Shown: positions 36,661 through 48,207, numbered from the stretch's first letter. The stretch: DNA of 64,000 bases from Metallyticus violacea (GCA_030762175.1 CM060837.1:8202001-8266000); one strand, 5' to 3'. Numbers and translations are program-made. Notes: generated by a model from the sequence alone, not told the origin.

Positions 36661-37705
36661 CAATGCTGAATGCATATGAAAATGTCGCTTCTGCAACAGA
36701 ACTGTTTTTGTACATCGGCTTATAACTGTGAAATAGACTTGGATCCACAACCACACACTTGAATCGAAGAAACAATCAACAGGAACCGGCTGTTCATCGT
36801 CATAGAAGACAAATTCACCTTGGACAAGTTGGCATCAGTTTTATGGGATGTAAAAGAATTTTACTAATTTCAAGAGAGTAAAACCATAACTAGAGAGTAC
36901 TATTCCAGTCTTTTAAACATACTAGACGCAGCATAAAAAATCATCAAGACAATGCCCCTGTTTAAAAACATTATAACAATAACTTCCATCTGTTCCCAAA
37001 GATCAAACTCCTCGCTGGTCAGCGCTTTACCATCAAATCAAGAGGCAAACGCAGAGGAAAATGTTGCAGACCTTTCGGAAAACCATTCAGAGACGGGATA
37101 ATATCATTGGAGCATTCGCTGGAATCAATGTATTGACCTTCCGGGAGGTAGCATTGAAAAATAAAAATATATTTAATAATAGTTCTATATATAACGATGT
37201 TATAAAATCAAGAAAAAATACCGAACAATTATTAAAAAAAAATATGTTAAAGTTCAAGGAGAGATACGCATAACGCAAAATCTTGCTTCAGGATAGAAAA
37301 TGACAATCAATTGTTACGGTAGAGAATACTTCGGTACATCAGCCTTGCTCATGGCTGGCTGTTTGTGCATACGCTCCCTTCCGAGAGGAAGAGATGAGGT
37401 CAGGGAGACATTGGGCAGGACGGTGTCTTGTCTCAGAAGTAGACCGGGTTCCTAAGAAGTTTCCAGATAGAACATTCGACGCCGTGGAGTCCTCCCGCCT
37501 TTCCCAAGCAGGTGAGTACCTCAGAAGATCACTAGATACCAGGTGCCGGGGCAGAAACGTTTACAATGCGAAAGTCATCGCCATACCGCCCCAGCCAACC
37601 TAACGAAATGAAAGGTTATGAAATGAGAGAGTGGAAAATTCATGGAAAGTAAAGAACCATTCTAAGAAACCAGGAAAACCACGAAACAACCTGTCAGGAT
37701 ATAAT
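36661..37705. other. Unassigned region with coding-like, GC-richer patch
   Basis: 37315-37610 is less AT-rich and holds a ~69-codon frame (VDRVPKKFPDRTFDAVESS, then AGEYLRRSLDTR), and 36990-37160 reads WSALYHQIKRQTQ...RRDNIIGAFAG. I recognise neither. They may be pieces of an old retroelement. No start, splice or promoter evidence supports a host gene. Confidence 0.35.
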
Positions 37706-37709
37706 ATTA

Positions 37710-38929
37710 GAAGCATTCAAAAAGTTTTGCAAATGTCACCTTAAACTACTCTCCACCTCTCTCTGTAGACGGTGCAACCACTTGTCAAAAGCACCACTCG
37801 AACTGAGATATTGTCAAAAGAGCTGGATTTTTACTTTGAGCAAGGTCCTGCACTCATTTAAAAGGTTTCCCAGCAATGCAAGATTTCATTCAGAAGACAA
37901 CCAGAAGTCGTATGGTGCAAAGTCAAGGCTGTAGAGTGCATGGTCAAGCAACTGGACTTGCAGTTTCCTCAAATTTGCAGCTGTTCTGTAAGGAGACGCA
38001 TTGCCGTGCAAAAGCAACAGCCTTGAAACTCGAACTCGTGTTTTTGGACGCCGCCGCCTCAGCTCTTCAAATAAAGGATCCAGAATATAAGTGCCATAGT
38101 GTTCTCCTTTGTCATTCCTTCTAGCATAGAGTCAAACACTAATGGCCCCTCATAGTTGAAGAAAAAGTGAACGTTCGCTTCCGAGAACATAACTCTTGTC
38201 GCAGAACAACTGGTCTTGTCTTTCTCATTTACCCACACGCAGTTCTGAGCTTTATTTGAAGGTGATAGAGAAATAAAACCAACTTTCATCACCTGTGTAT
38301 GTATCTGTCAAACGTTCAGAACCATCTGGCGGAAACATACTCAGCAGTTACCTTGCCAGTTCTTTCTCCTCTTCTTCTCTTCATTGCTTAAGAAATGTGG
38401 AACCCATTGTGCACAGATTTTTCGCAGCTTTAAATTCTTATGGAGTATACTATCAATGCTGCCAACACTAATACCCACTTCCATACTTAGAATTTCAACC
38501 ACTTTCTTCCACCAAGCTCCATATCGTTCTCTCGTTCACAGCTTCCCGAGGCCGGCCAGTGGTAAGGGTGTACTTTCAAAAGCTTTCGCCCTTCAAATGA
38601 TCGAAAATACCTTGCAATGGTATCAAATAAACGCACTTGATCACCATGAACAGCTACCAAGTCCTGGTGAATTTTTATCGCTCTTTCCCCAGCTTATAGC
38701 GTGTGAAAATGTAGAATCTAAAGTTTCTTTGGAAATATTCATGATTTTTCACCAGCTATTGACACAGGACTGAACTCAACAAACTGCACGACAGGACTAT
38801 GCAATTTAAACTTTCACATGCATATTTTGATAGCTTAAGACCCATTGTTGCCAGCTGTGTTAGTTACATTTTATAGACATTATTGTTTAACAATGGATGG
38901 GCTGGTTGTCAACCTTTTTGAATGCCTCT
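37710..38929 (-). mobile_element. Mariner-type relic with intact ends
   Basis: The ends are matching inverted repeats (gaaGCATTCAAAAAG, and CTTTTTGAATGCctct) next to TA duplications; length 1.22 kb. On the minus strand the broken transposase includes SMLEGMTKENTMAL, LLQHDNASPYRTAAN (second Asp block), and SLDFAPYDFWLFSEMK. Stops and shifts throughout. The ends resemble but differ from those of the 6.4-kb element. Confidence 0.8.
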
Positions 38930-38934
38930 TATAA

Positions 38935-39640
38935 GATTATAAAGAAACGTTTAATGCGTTGGTACATAAATATTTAATTCAGTATCTTATAAAAGTTGAC
39001 AATTTTACACTTATTTTTTATATTTAGGAGAATTATCAAGAAATACAGTAATTTGAAATAATTCAGAATTCCTACAATTTAAAAGTACATTCTCCCCGTC
39101 CCTGTGGTAAACTATCCAAGTACTGACCAACCTCAGTATTGCCGAATGGTTGCACAAAGCTACTTGTTTGAGAATATTGAGACTGTGTTTCGGAGAAAGG
39201 ATCGGTCACAGCCAATCTCCTTTACTTTTAAAACTGATTGCGCAATCTTGGAGTATATTCATTCGCAGCACACATTTCCAAAGCAATAACGGTTTCGGGC
39301 CTTGAGAAACCAAACAGAGCGAAAGTTTAGAGGTAAATAAAATAAAAACAAAAACACCATAGTCAGTGCAACGTTCCAACACAAAAGAGTGACCAAGACA
39401 CCTTTTCAAGTGGAAATTAACAACTCGAGCGGCATGTGAACGCGTAAATACATTGACAGCATCTAACTGTAACACCTGCTTGCCTCATTTTAATAACGGT
39501 TACCACAACAGTGAAGAATTTGTCAAAGTTAGCTTTTCCACATGTTTGTAAAAAGATGTTAAAATTGCAAAATATTTATGGTTCTAAGGTAAAATCCAAA
39601 AATTCCCGTCCTGTTATCTTTTGAGGTGACAGAAATGAAT
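38935..39640. other. Intergenic, nothing recognised
   Basis: No motif or repeat recognised; open frames are short and unlike any family I know. Confidence 0.5.
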
Positions 39641-39644
39641 TATT

Positions 39645-40430
39645 ACAAGTAATATCACAAGAGGGTCTGAGAACGTAGTGGATGAATTTATCTGGTAAGC
39701 TCAGAACCCCGAGTGATATTTATTACGACTATTTCACGAATAAAATAAGAACTTAAATATAATTCCCGTAAACCTGGCTTATAATTGTACATATGAAATT
39801 TTCAACACTTAACCCTTTCAAACCATCTAGCAAAAGATGAATGTCGATTATCAGTAATGCCAATAGAGAAGAGTCAAATACGGGTTTGGGACTATTTCAT
39901 GAACAGAATAAGAATATATATATTCGAAATTCACGTATTATCAACAATTATATAAATTATTGTACTTTCTTATGAATATCTACCAATTATAAACCGTGAG
40001 AATGAAATAGACTAAAGTCGACAATTACAGTCGCCGTTCGATTTACTAATACCAACTGAGAAAAATAAAACGGAGAAAAATAAACAAAATGTTTATTAAT
40101 ATTTATGGTTGCTTGTGCAGATATTGTTACATAATTCATATGATGATTTCAGACTGACTCAATATGCAAAAACAATTGCTTAATGAATACACATTAAGTT
40201 AGTTAAAATTACAATTACTGAAAACACAGAAAAGTGGTCAGTGATGCGTGCTCAGGAATTATATAGTGGAGGAGATATAGAGTTGTCTATTCTGACCACA
40301 GGACAAATGCACGTCGCGTGATGAAACCATTTGATAATTTTTTTTCGATAATTTCATTGCGATATCCGGCTGTGATAGGTCAAATTTTGTTTCGTTTCAT
40401 TGGTTAATTTTACATTTTAAGCAGTCCATT
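39645..40430. repeat. RepY copy 2 (empty SINE site)
   Basis: It aligns with 32460-33530 from the leading hairpin (taatatcacaagagggtctg) through ccaatagagaag, gacaattacagtcgcc and ccaactgag to gtcagtgatgcgtgctcagg. At the place where copy 1 holds SINE1 it has no insertion and only one copy of the target. Confidence 0.75.
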
Positions 40431-40704
40431 CACTTATAGAAAATAACGCCACTTTTCACCTCGTCATCATTATTTTTTTTTTCCCAGGGTCTATCTTCAA
40501 TTTAAAGAAGTAAACGATTTTTTAAGTTGCAATCTTCTCAACAATAGCCTTATGTATTGGAGCATTGTCATGAAGCAGGCGAATGAGCACATCTTGTCTC
40601 TTCTCCCACAGTTTATGCAGTAATGAGACATAATACCCTACATTCACAATATAATTCCTTTCTCTGGGTGATATATATCATCCAAAGAAATTACATAATA
40701 TATA

Positions 40705-41513
40705 CCGAGGGTGCCAAAAATGTATACACACTTTCACAGTAGATATCTATTTAATATATTTAAAAGTTGGACCGAAAAACAACAGTAATGTGTAGTATGA
40801 TGTTCTGTAAACAGATGTGACTTACATTACGTTATGATAGCGTTGCTACAACAAAATGGAGCCAAGATTATCGTATGATGTTCTGTAAACAGATGTGACT
40901 CACATACATTATGATAGCGTTGCTACGTGACAGGTAAATCAACAATGACAAATGAAGCCAAGATTATCGTATGATGTTCTGTAAACAGATGTAACTCACA
41001 TTACGTTATGATAGCGTTGCTACAACAAAATAGAGCCAAAATTATCGTTTGAACAGCGAGAAGCAATTTTGAAGTGGTATTGGAAAACCGAGAATGTTGA
41101 AGTTCAAAGGCAATGGAGACGTGTGTACAGAACAGAACCGCCAACGTGAGTAACAATTGCACGCATTCGAGACAAATTTGAGACTCATGGTACCGTATGC
41201 GATGTTCACAATGGCAGACCTGGAGACCTCGCAAAGCAACAAGCCCCGCGTCCTCGGCTACAGTTTTGGAGCGTTTTGAGCACTATCTACAAAGCAATGT
41301 GCACGTGAGACTGGGACTAGCAGAACCAGCGAACGTCGTATTGTTAAAACAGCAAAGTTGAAAGTTTTCATCCCATGACTTTTGCATAAGTAACTTTAAA
41401 AGTCTAAGATGATTAGTGCTCATCATTTTCTGTTTGTGTGATTTCAGTTTTGTTTTGTTAACACATTTTTGTCTTTGATTGAAGTGTGTACATATTTTTT
41501 GGCACCCTCTGCA
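40705..41513 (+). mobile_element. Mariner-like family A, copy b
   Basis: TA-flanked ends ccGAGGGTGCCAAAAATGTA and GGCACCCTCtgca. Three ~90-bp direct repeats (atgatgttctgtaaacagat...gttgctac) precede the transposase N-terminus, which reads FEQREAILKWYWKTENVE, then RRVYRTEPPT and VTIARIRDKFETHGTVCDV (the DUF4817-like HTH region). The catalytic part is deleted. Confidence 0.88.
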
Positions 41514-41682
41514 TAAGGCAGAAATTAGGAGATGGCAACAAACGGAGAAACTGGAATTAGTGAGGAATGTTTTATGAAAAAATTTGGGACTGTGGGACAG
41601 AATTCGGGACCTCTAATGAGCCCATAGAGTGTAAAGTCAGAATTGTGAAATACTGGCTGCGAATTGTTTATTTATTCTTTAT

Positions 41683-42255
41683 TTAAGTACGCCCGTTTTT
41701 ACCGAGGCATCACAGGCGGTGGACACTGACAATGCATGAAATGAAAAGATAAATTGTAAAATGATTTTTGTTCTAAGAAAGGAAACGTTTCAGGCCCAAG
41801 CTTAAGGTACCTCCCCGGCATTTGCCATTTATGGAGTTGAAGAAACCCCCCCTTTAAAAAATCCGTCGGTCCTAGTGGTCTACCGGTAATCATAATTGCC
41901 TCGTAGACCCAAGATCTCGTGTTCAAACCCGGTCAGGACCGATGGATTTTTTCTAGCGTAAAAATCCTAAGTATGGCTTCCTTCGGAAGGGAAGTAAAGC
42001 AGTGGGTCCTGTGTCGCAGATTTACGGCACGAAAAAGAACCTCAAGCCTGAAAAAAGAGGCCTCTGAGCAAAATTTATCGGTCGTTTCACGCCCTGATTT
42101 CAATGGGACGCTGATGACCCGAGCTGTTAAAGAACGTCCGTAAATAAAACAAATTAACAATCAACCGAAAAAACCTCAGTCAGGAAGGGCGGTTCTGGTA
42201 GAAATCGAACCGCAGACAAGTCCGTACCTTAACTTCTTCGGCTAGTCGAATTAAT
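41683..42255 (-). mobile_element. SINE2 copy, interrupted by SINE1
   Basis: The 3' half lies at 41683-41863 (acgcccgtttttaccgagg, caggcggtggacactgac, ggcatttgccatttatgg). The tRNA head part resumes at 42164-42255 (ctcagtcaggaagggcgg, then aatcgaaccgcagac). A SINE1 occupies the gap, so SINE1 moved after this SINE2. Confidence 0.88.
41864..42163 (+). mobile_element. SINE1 copy nested inside SINE2
   Basis: Complete copy: head CTAGTGGTCTACCGGTAATC, box B GTTCAAACCC, body with TCCTAAGTATGGCTTCC, and tail CGTAAATAAAACAAATTAAC. It sits in opposite orientation to the host SINE2. Confidence 0.9.
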
Positions 42256-42266
42256 CATCATCATCA

Positions 42267-42510
42267 TTATCATTTGGTTTACTTTGGAACACCAGCTTCT
42301 CATACAGTAAATTTTGTTCCGGGGCCTCTTATTTCAGGCTTGAGGCTCTTTTACGTCCATAAATCTGCGACGCGGGATCCACGGCTTTATTTTCCTTCCA
42401 AAGGAAGTCATACTTAGGATTTTAATATCCAAAAAAGTCATTGACTCTGGTCGGGATTGAACCCGCGATCGAGAATTGTTCATGGAAACCAAACTTTCAT
42501 TAGGGTTGGA
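42267..42510 (-). mobile_element. SINE1 copy, diverged
   Basis: On the minus strand, box B GGGTTCAATCCCG at about 42455-42467 is followed by GACTTTTTTGGATATTAAAA, CTAAGTATGACTTCC, and AAGAGCCTCAAGCCTGAAAT. The 5' head is altered (aatgaaagtttggtttcc). Confidence 0.8.
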
Positions 42511-43225
42511 AGGGAACATCCAAGTTAATAAAAGAACTGAAAACGATAGGTATGAATAGCTTGTCAGGGAAATTGAAGAAGTTTATGGAGGGAAGATAAT
42601 AAACTGCTTGAGGAATGTGAATAGGAAGAAAACAATTGCACAACGCAGGGACTTGATTTCCCCAGAAATGCAATCGGGGCTAAAATTTGATTGGGGGAGA
42701 TGAAAAAGTGCAGCAAAAAGGGGCCAAACTCACTAGCTAGGGACTAGGGGCATGGAGAAAGGTTAAGGTCATCGACGAAAATGCTTTAAAAGTTTACCCC
42801 TCTGTGAGGGGGAGGAAGAAGGATGGATATAAAAACTGGCCGAAAGTAAAGGTACGAAGAATGGAGGGTAGATCATCCACTGAATCGAACAGAGAGAGAG
42901 AGAGATGGTCTCTCGCAAGCAAGAAAGAGAAGGAGGAAATAAATATCAGAGCTCAGGTCTGAAAAGACTGATAACAGTGAAGGGAATGGGGGAGAGAAAT
43001 TAAGTGCTTCGAACTATGAGTTTTATTTTTCTGTTTCATTTAATCTTGATTTTATTTGTTTTACACTTTCTTTGTTGTATTGTAAATAATTTCAGTTATA
43101 TTTATATTTAAATCATAATCAAATATCGTGTATTAAACCAACAAACCTAGTGCATTATAAAAACACGTATGGTCCCGTTGAATCCGGGGGTCTGTTGGCG
43201 CTTTATTGCAATGGTACCACTGGAA
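42511..43225. other. Intergenic, purine-rich stretch
   Basis: 42540-43010 is strongly purine-rich on this strand with a short GA run (42891-42905). No coding or repeat identity. Confidence 0.5.
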
Positions 43226-43236
43226 TAAATACAGTA

Positions 43237-43249
43237 CTACTACTACTAT

Positions 43250-43305
<56 letters not shown>

Positions 43306-43345
43306 TTACTACTACTACTGCTGCTGTTGCTACTGCTACTACAGT
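43237..43345. repeat. (ACT)n microsatellite
   Basis: About 30 near-perfect CTA/ACT triplets with a few interruptions, grading into GCT/GTT. The poly-Leu, poly-Thr and poly-Val frames across it are artefacts. Confidence 0.95.
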
Positions 43346-43540
43346 GCGATCAGTGATGCTTTCCCTCGCGGCGCGAGGTTTTCCTATGAGCGAGACCCCC
43401 ACTCGTTTGTCGCGCCATGAAGGGGATACAAAGCCTGCTTGCTTGCTTACTTGTTGACCTTGTTGATTGTCGCAGCCGTAGCGTATCTGTTCCCGGGTGT
43501 GTGTTGTGATCTTCGTTTCTTAATTTCACATAAAGTGTAC

Positions 43541-44020
43541 AATGCCTCGTGAGTTTACAACGGCACAGGATGTCTTTATGTACGATTCATATGTGCTATC
43601 TCAGGTGAAAGAATCAGAGGACTATTTTTTTTAGCATAAAGTTTATTCTGTTACTTATGTAAATACCGTACTAACCACTTTGATCAAAGAATTAACCAAC
43701 AGGGTGCGTGGTCATGCATTTTTTCAACAGGACTCTGTTACTGCTCACACTGCGAATATTTCTATGAGAGCAATTCAATGTATTTCCACAAGGCAGAGTT
43801 ACTGCTAGGATTTTGTGACCCCCTAGTCCCCCGATTTAACATCCTACAATTATTATCTCTGGGATAAATTAAAAAAAAAATGCCTTGCGCAAGACGAGTC
43901 CGCATACCATACAAGAACTCAAAGATAATATTCGTCAGGAAAAGTGTCCGGATTTCTCAAAATGAACTACTGGAGTGATGAATAATTTTCTAAAAGAGAT
44001 GCAGTGTGGAGATGAAAGCG
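43541..44020 (+). mobile_element. Mariner-like relic with internal deletion
   Basis: It starts MPREFTTAQDVFMYDSYV, jumps after a stop to LIKELTNRVRGHAFFQQDSV and TAHTANISMRAIQ (second Asp block), then SPDLTSYNYYLWDKLKKKM and a C-terminal FLKRC-like end. This matches a mariner-like transposase with its middle removed. Inverted ends were not found. Confidence 0.7.
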
Positions 44021-44690
44021 GGTAGTTTCAAGACCTCATTTGATTGCTTTATTACTATGATACTATACTTTCCCTGTCTACAAAACGTATTACTGGGGCG
44101 GGCTAAGTAATATTCCAGCTTCCATCTTAACAGCTTGACTTCTCCAACAATCTCAGGTATATTGATGCACAAACACAACCGCAAAATGATTACGAATTCG
44201 AACGGAGCGCTAGGTCATCTTAAATGCTTTTGTTTCAAACGCGACGGTAGAAAACAAGTGCAAGCTGCTACAACTTGCGCTTGGTTCGCTTCTTTTGCAC
44301 AAACAAATGACGCGCGATGTGCTGAACGTGAGTAGGCAATGGAAGCACTCTCGATGTTGTGAAAAACATGACAAAGTGTTTTATTTTAGTACACATTTCT
44401 CTTCTTGTATTTCTTCTTTCCTCCTCGTTCTTTTTCTATTTAATTAGCTTTGCTTTTTATATCGAGAATCTCAACCAGGAGGAAATCCCAACTTGAGAGA
44501 ATTTAAATTACGTCAGCTCAATTTATGTTCTCTACTGGGAACTTGATTTAGGTTCGGTTGCGATATATCTGTGTTATAATGTTAGGTTTTTACGCTTTTC
44601 GTAATTCGGCAGCAATACGGAAAAGCACACAATTGAGCATCTTATTTGCTGTATTATTAAACCAGAGCTGATACTTTATTTATTTATTTT
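44021..44690. other. Intergenic, nothing recognised
   Basis: No recognised domain or repeat. Confidence 0.5.
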
Positions 44691-44694
44691 ATCG

Positions 44695-45370
44695 CCTACC
44701 TTCACTCATAATTATGAAGATCTTTCTCAAAGCACTCCCCGTTGGTTACAATACAACTGTCACAGCGTTTCTGCCAGTCTTCAAAGAATTGCTGGAAACC
44801 ATTCTTGACAGATCCTTCAGAATCGCTTCCGCAGTTTTCAGTAGACATCCTCCTCTAATGCCTGAGTCCTTGCTCACTGTAAACTGTCTCCCACCAAGGC
44901 GTTTCTTTAATTTTGGAAACAGGAAAAAGGAATACGGGGTTAAATCTGGGCTATAGGGAGGGTGAGAGGCAAACTTTATACAGAACTGAAATATTGTTAA
45001 TGTGCTTCCATGCATTATCGTGGTGTAGCACTCATCTTGTTGCATGTGGTAAGACCTTGTACAGTTTTCAGGACATCTCTGTAATAATGCCCAGTTATTG
45101 TTGTTTGTACAGGCATAACTTTGCTGTCACACCCTTCCTCGAATATCGAAAAATATTACCTTTTTGTATATGTGTGTGTGGGTGTGCATCTTTCTCTACT
45201 TGATAACAAACGAACACTGTTACATACTCTGCAAACAGTTCCACCTATCGTCTGCATGGCTTACTAATATCAGTTCAACTCCCTACGATTTGACGCGATA
45301 TTCATGAAAAAACTACTTGTAAATCGTTTTCGAACTCTCTAGCTGCATACCTTCAAGTCTTTGGGTAGAG
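44695..45370 (-). mobile_element. Mariner relic, internally deleted, same family as 6445-7645
   Basis: On the minus strand the N-terminal part (gttatcaagtagagaaag) is joined to a C-terminal part reading FCIKFASHPPYSPDLTPYS, FLFPKLKKRLGGRQF and LKTGRNAVTVVL. The central catalytic region is absent. Confidence 0.75.
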
Positions 45371-45487
45371 ATATTTAAAGAACGTAGGACGTCTGTTCCT
45401 TCTATGACGGGCTACAGCCCTAGAAGGGTTTTGACCTAACGCGGCGAAAGCTGCGCCCTCTACATCTACGACTGGTACTCAATCTAA

Positions 45488-45772
45488 ATGTTTTTTTTTT
45501 TTAACGCCCCTTTTTACTACTGAGGTATCACAGGCAGTGGACACTGATGATACATGAGATGAAATGATAAATTGGGAAAGGATTTTTTTTATAAAGGAAG
45601 GAAGCGTTCCAGGTCTAGGTTTAGGGCACCCCCTCGGCATTTGCCAGTTATGAGGACTGAGGAAAACCTGGGAAAAAAGCTCAGTCAGGGAGCACGGTCG
45701 TGGTGGAGATCAAACCCCAAGCCTTCCGCTTACAGGTCCGCGCCTTAGTGACCCCGGCCACCGGTGGCGATA
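45488..45772 (-). mobile_element. SINE2 copy, full length
   Basis: The head on the minus strand is CACCGGTGGCCGGGGTCACT with box B ggGGTTTGATCTCC. The body follows, with TGGCAAATGCCGAGGGGG, and the 3' end is GTAAAAAGGGGCGTTAA with an A-run. A T-run at 45491 on this strand is its poly(A) tail. Confidence 0.9.
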
Positions 45773-45799
45773 ATCTAAATGTGTAAATTTTCAGAAGGT

Positions 45800-46124
45800 A
45801 ATGTAATTTAACGACCGCCTCCTTGGTCCAGTGGTTAGTATTGCTGACTGCTGGACGGAGGGCCCAGTTTCGCTTTCAGATACCGGCTTAAGAATTTTTC
45901 TAAGTTAGGAAGGTCTAGAACGAGGTCCATCCAGCCTTGTTGGGGAGCTGCCTGATAGAGAGGTGGCGTTCTTCGATCTAGAGAACAGCAGGATTGGCGA
46001 CTGGCGGGGTATCGACATGTTCATCACATGTCCCCTGCATTACTGCTCTCAATCAATGAAGTCATAAGACGGAGGCAGAGGAAGCAACTGTAGCGCCAAT
46101 GAGAATAATAATAATAATAATAAC

Positions 46125-46187
<63 letters not shown>
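45800..46187 (+). mobile_element. SINE3 copy ending in an (AAT)n tail
   Basis: tRNA-like head CTTGGTCCAGTGGTTAGTAT (box A); box B is decayed. The body has aggaaggtctagaacgaggt and gcctgatagagagg. It ends tgtagcgccaatgag and then runs straight into ~27 AAT triplets (46108-46187), which look like an expanded A-rich tail. The inverse copy is at 51790-52125. Confidence 0.75.
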
Positions 46188-46189
<2 letters not shown>

Positions 46190-46747
46190 TTCTTTCCTTT
46201 GAAAAACATGTGCACTCCACAAAAATAGACAGAAGTCAGTAAAATTAAAAATTCGCTGCAAATTAAACTTTCTGTTTTCATGTAGTGAATTGTTTGTTTC
46301 GATTAAAGGGATTTTTCCCCTGTAAATATGATCTGTGTTTTTTTTTATATAGATGCTTTCGGGGGGGCTTTTTCACCCCGCGGAGTCTTTCAACCTCCCT
46401 CCGCTGGAAGAAATTTAACAGGATGTTTTGCTTCGTCATATATTGTTCCAAGTTGTCTATAAAAATACTTTCATTGCACAGGATGACTAATGACTATTTT
46501 TCTCTCACCATTTGCCAGCATTTTAGCGAATTTCGAAGGAATGTTGTAGCTATTGAGGCTGAACCCTTCAAAAGATGCTTTAAAATTTTCATCAAATTAT
46601 TAAGTCCCAAAAATTATGATGAAAAAAATGTACATGTTAAAGTAGCGGCCTCAATGTTTGTTTTTTTTTTCTCAACGAAACTCGGCATATAACGACCATC
46701 GAGTTCATTAACCAGCAAAATTGGACCATTGAGGGTTACCTAAAACG

Positions 46748-46781
<34 letters not shown>

Positions 46782-47074
46782 CGCTCTAGGGATTCCCCTT
46801 GTTACGACTTTTACTTTTAATTTTTTTTTCTCAGCGAAACTCGATATAGCCATTGAAATAAAATTAGAAAAACAGTATTTGAAAATCAGCGAAATCATAC
46901 TATTAGGATTAGGGGTTTACCTGAAAACTAAAATTTAAAAATCGCTCTAGGGGCAGCAATATTTATACTTTCGCAACTAAACTGGTTATATACCAGTTAA
47001 ATAAAATAATAAAAATTATGTATGAAAATCAGGAAAATCGGACTATTAAGAGAGGGGGTTTACCTGAAACTTAA

Positions 47075-47366
47075 GTCCATCCTGGTGGTGTAGTGGTAAC
47101 CATACTTGCTTTCTAAACCTAAGATCGCGGGCTCGAACCCGTCCAGGACCGATGGATTTTTTTCGGGCGTAAAAGTCCTAAGTATGGCTTCCTTAGGAAG
47201 GGAAGTAAAGCCGTGGGTCCCGTGTCGTACATTTACGGTATGATAAAGAACCTCAAGCCTGAAAGAGAGGCCTCTGAGCAAAATTTGTCGTCCGTTTCAC
47301 GTCCTGAATAATTGAATGGGACACTGATGACCTGAGCGTTAAAAAAAAAAAAAAAAAAAAAAAAAA
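47075..47366 (+). mobile_element. SINE1 copy inside RepX copy C
   Basis: Complete head (TCCTGGTGGTGTAGTGGTAA, box B gctcgaacccg) and body, ending in a 26-nt poly(A). Short imperfect duplications of the array sequence (cctgaaactt / actgaaattt) flank it. Confidence 0.9.
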
Positions 47367-47607
47367 CTGAAATTTAAAAATTGCTCTTGCGGTTGCAATA
47401 TTTGTTTTTTCGCAACGAAACGTGGTATATAGCAATAAAATAAAACAATAAAAATAGTGTCTTAAAATCAGAGAAATCAAATAATTAAAAGTGGGATATG
47501 CCTGAAAACCGAACTTTTACAAAGTGCTTAGAGGCGCCAATTTTTCTGCTCTAGCCTTCACAAATTTGACTTGCTGAGCAATTCACTTAATTCACACAGC
47601 TCCTGCG

Positions 47608-47790
47608 ACCGCCACGGGTGGCTCAGGTCGTTAAGTCTGGGGTTCGATTTCCACCAGAACCTCCCTCCCTAATTGAATTTTTTTTTTTTTTCCCCCAGGT
47701 TTTCCTCAGTCCTCATAAATGGCAAATGCTGGGAAGTACCCTAAAGCTTAGGCTAGGATTGTTTCCTTCTTTAAAAAAAACGAGTAACGG
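47608..47790 (+). mobile_element. SINE2 copy inside RepX copy C
   Basis: Head GACCGCCACGGGTGGCTCAG with box B GGGTTCGATTTCC, a T/C run, then tcctcagtcctcataaatgg and ctttaaaaaaaa. The last part of the usual 3' end is missing. Confidence 0.85.
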
Positions 47791-48170
47791 ACTTTTACTA
47801 TAAATTTCTTCGCTAATATTTGAATTTTAATATATATTTTGTTCAGTTATTGAAACACTGAAATGCGAACTTGAGAATAATTACAGCAAATACCTGAAGT
47901 CTTCTGCCTAGAACGCAAAACAAATGACGGCCGTGAAGAGCCGACTCTTAATACTTTTGCTTCCAGAATAATGACAACCTAATGATACAGTAAACAATTA
48001 CCCTCTCGTGGTCTTGAAAATCAAAGAAATCCACGCCCTTCTGGAGGGGAAAAAATTCCACTTGTGCCTCGAAGGGCCACGTTATGCTTTCACTGCAGAG
48101 AGACAGGAAGGGGCATCATCAGCGGTGATAACCAAGCCCAAGGACGTGCGAGCAGGCCCAACAAAGGAAA

Positions 48171-48207
48171 TATAAATACCGTGTTCAGAGAGGAATGAAC
48201 ACTCAGT
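48171..48207 (+). promoter_or_regulatory. Core promoter (TATA + Inr) of the small secreted-peptide gene
   Basis: TATAAATA at 48171-48178 lies 34 bp upstream of the A in TCAGT (48203-48207), the arthropod initiator. This is close to ideal geometry and predicts transcription from about 48205. A GATA-type TGATAA is at 48126. TATA promoters of this type usually drive regulated, tissue-specific genes. Confidence 0.65.

Larger units (their letters stand above)
46495..47880 (-). repeat. RepX copy C, interrupted by SINE1 and SINE2
   Basis: It has the edge block (ttttagcgaatttcgaagga, 46522), the array edge (ctcaacgaaactcggcatat, 46671), then units to 47560 with SINE1 (47075-47366) inside. It then has cacacagctcctgcg (47594), which matches 56137 in copy D, SINE2 at 47608-47790, and acggacttttact, resuming the copy D sequence. 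The ~520-bp unique block and AAT run are missing. Confidence 0.75.

Noticed and set aside
43150..43457. Long frames rich in Leu, Thr or Val
   Set aside because: They are translations of the (ACT)n microsatellite in three phases.
46024..46281. Frames rich in Tyr or Leu on the minus strand
   Set aside because: They are translations of the (AAT)n tail of SINE3.
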